A stretch of 6,529 nt of DNA, taken from positions 1 to 6,529 of the forward strand of contig DASRSE010000227.1 in NCBI GenBank assembly GCA_035656655.1, in the 5' to 3' direction. The position numbers and the translations under genes were made by a program. The notes beneath the pieces are model-generated. The model worked only from the letters and a program-made list of their open reading frames with translations. It ran no database searches and was not told where the DNA came from. Below are positions 6,186-6,529 of this stretch, one piece after another. Every line of letters starts with the position of its first letter. Position 1 is the first letter of the stretch. This stretch comes from DASRSE01 sp035656655 (lineage in GTDB: Bacteria; Planctomycetota; Planctomycetia; Pirellulales; DASRSE01).

Positions 6186-6249
6186 ATGGCCCTCTGGCCG
6201 CTTGTGGGTGGAACGCGATGGCCCTCTGGCCACCTGTGGGTGGAACCCG
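6186..6249. repeat. Two tandem 32-bp repeats
   Basis: Units 6186-6217 and 6218-6249 both start ATGGCCCTCTGGCC and continue through TGTGGGTGGAAC; they differ at 3 of 32 positions. A third copy begins at 6418. Each contains the small palindrome GGCC-CTCT-GGCC. The second unit is also the opening of the longer composite repeat. Confidence 0.85.
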
Positions 6250-6329
6250 ACTTTGTCATTCCCGCCCTCGCGAAGCAACGGCGTCATTCCCGCGCAGGCG
6301 GGAATCCATTGGCTTGCAGGCCAACCGGC
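6217..6329. repeat. Composite repeat unit, first copy
   Basis: These 113 bases recur at 6417-6529, exactly 200 bp later, with a single difference (A at 6232, G at 6432). The unit joins the 32-bp GGCCCTCTGGCC module, a partial GTCATTCCCGC arm (6255-6265), a 17-base spacer, and the left arm of the 27-bp inverted repeat. Base 6216 differs from 6416, so the left boundary is sharp; the right boundary cannot be seen. Confidence 0.92.
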
Positions 6330-6363
6330 GCCGCGCTGGATTCGCGCCTGTGCGGGAATGACG
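6282..6363. repeat. 27-bp inverted repeat of the GTCATTCCCGC / GCGGGAATGAC type
   Basis: Arms 6282-6308 and 6337-6363 are reverse complements at 25 of 27 positions, separated by 28 bases that themselves hold a 5-bp stem (TTGGC 6309-6313 with GCCAA 6320-6324). This matches the dispersed intergenic palindromes seen in many bacteria, probably non-autonomous and mobilised by an enzyme encoded elsewhere. A transcript of it could fold into a long hairpin and may end or protect transcripts from the gene at 5758, though there is no T-run. Confidence 0.85.
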
Positions 6364-6392
6364 GAACTCATTAAGAGCGGAAGGCGACGGCG

Positions 6393-6421
6393 CCATTCCT
6401 CCCTTTGCGCAGAAGGGATGG
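6393..6421. repeat. Small imperfect inverted repeat at the junction of repeat units
   Basis: An 8-bp stem with one G-T pair (CCATTCCT 6393-6400 with AGGGATGG 6414-6421) bridges the end of the first unit's unique part and the start of the second copy. It may mark a boundary sequence of the composite element, or be chance pairing. Confidence 0.35.
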
Positions 6422-6529
6422 CCCTCTGGCCGCCTGTGGGTGGAACCCGACTTTGTCATTCCCGCCCTCGCGAAGCAACGGCGTCATTCCCGCGCAGGCG
6501 GGAATCCATTGGCTTGCAGGCCAACCGGC
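6417..6529. repeat. Composite repeat unit, second copy, cut by the window end
   Basis: This copy matches 6217-6329 at 112 of 113 positions and runs to the last base, so its right arm and possibly further units lie beyond the window. The very low divergence between the two copies points to a recent duplication or gene conversion. Confidence 0.92.

Larger units (their letters stand above)
6148..6529. repeat. Gene-free repeat cluster at the window end
   Basis: No credible coding region lies in these 382 bases. The short open frames on both strands only translate repeat DNA; on the + strand they give HSRAGGNP and LDSRLCGND, peptides familiar from misannotated intergenic repeats. The first 38 bases after the stop show no clear terminator. 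From 6186 onward almost everything belongs to the tandem, composite and inverted repeats listed separately. Confidence 0.85.

Noticed and set aside
6129..6459. Three small open frames in the terminal region
   Set aside because: They translate the repeats themselves on both strands (for example HSRAGGNP and its reverse-strand VIPAQARIQ), which are typical spurious products of dispersed palindromic repeats.
6186..6529. CRISPR array
   Set aside because: The repeat units are long and composite, include a large inverted repeat, and are spaced by 200 bp with no short unique spacers; no cas gene is nearby.

Overview
The window looks like chromosomal DNA of a GC-rich planctomycete, most likely in or near the Pirellulales. 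The best evidence is the tetratricopeptide gene: its tenth repeat has the expanded form beginning LAWVLCTSPDDKLRDGKRA, which I associate with planctomycete TPR proteins. The single-TM hypothetical protein and the weak or variable ribosome binding sites fit the same assignment. This is a judgement from protein style; no 16S gene or other marker is present.

All recognisable genes are on the + strand. Positions 1-543 hold the 3' part of psd (phosphatidylserine decarboxylase) and 592-1617 hold pssA (CDP-diacylglycerol-serine O-phosphatidyltransferase). PssA makes phosphatidylserine and Psd decarboxylates it to phosphatidylethanolamine, so these two form a pathway unit. A small membrane-anchored protein of unknown function follows (1724-2236). 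Next is a tightly coupled pair: a six-Asp-box (BNR) beta-propeller without a signal peptide (2291-3406), and a 99-residue MoaD/ThiS-type ubiquitin-fold protein ending in Gly-Gly (3403-3702). They share a 4-base ATGA overlap. After a 226-base gap comes an exported protein of about eleven TPRs with a Lys/Asp/Pro repeat tail (3929-5653). A CaMKII-association-domain protein without a kinase domain follows (5758-6147, or possibly from 5650 with a hydrophobic N-terminal extension).

The last 382 bases (6148-6529) contain no credible gene. They hold a repeat cluster: a 32-bp tandem duplication, then a composite unit recurring at exactly 200 bp with one difference in the 113 bp visible twice. The unit contains a 27-bp inverted repeat of the widespread GTCATTCCCGC...GCGGGAATGAC type. 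The window ends inside the second unit.

The most interesting items are the propeller/ubiquitin-fold pair, which has no obvious assigned function; the Ala/Asn/Ser-rich insertion in PssA, which shares a 12-mer with the upstream intergenic hairpin and may be repeat-derived; the ambiguous start of the CaMKII-association-domain gene; and the composite terminal repeat. I did not find a convincing phage, CRISPR, toxin-antitoxin or defence system.
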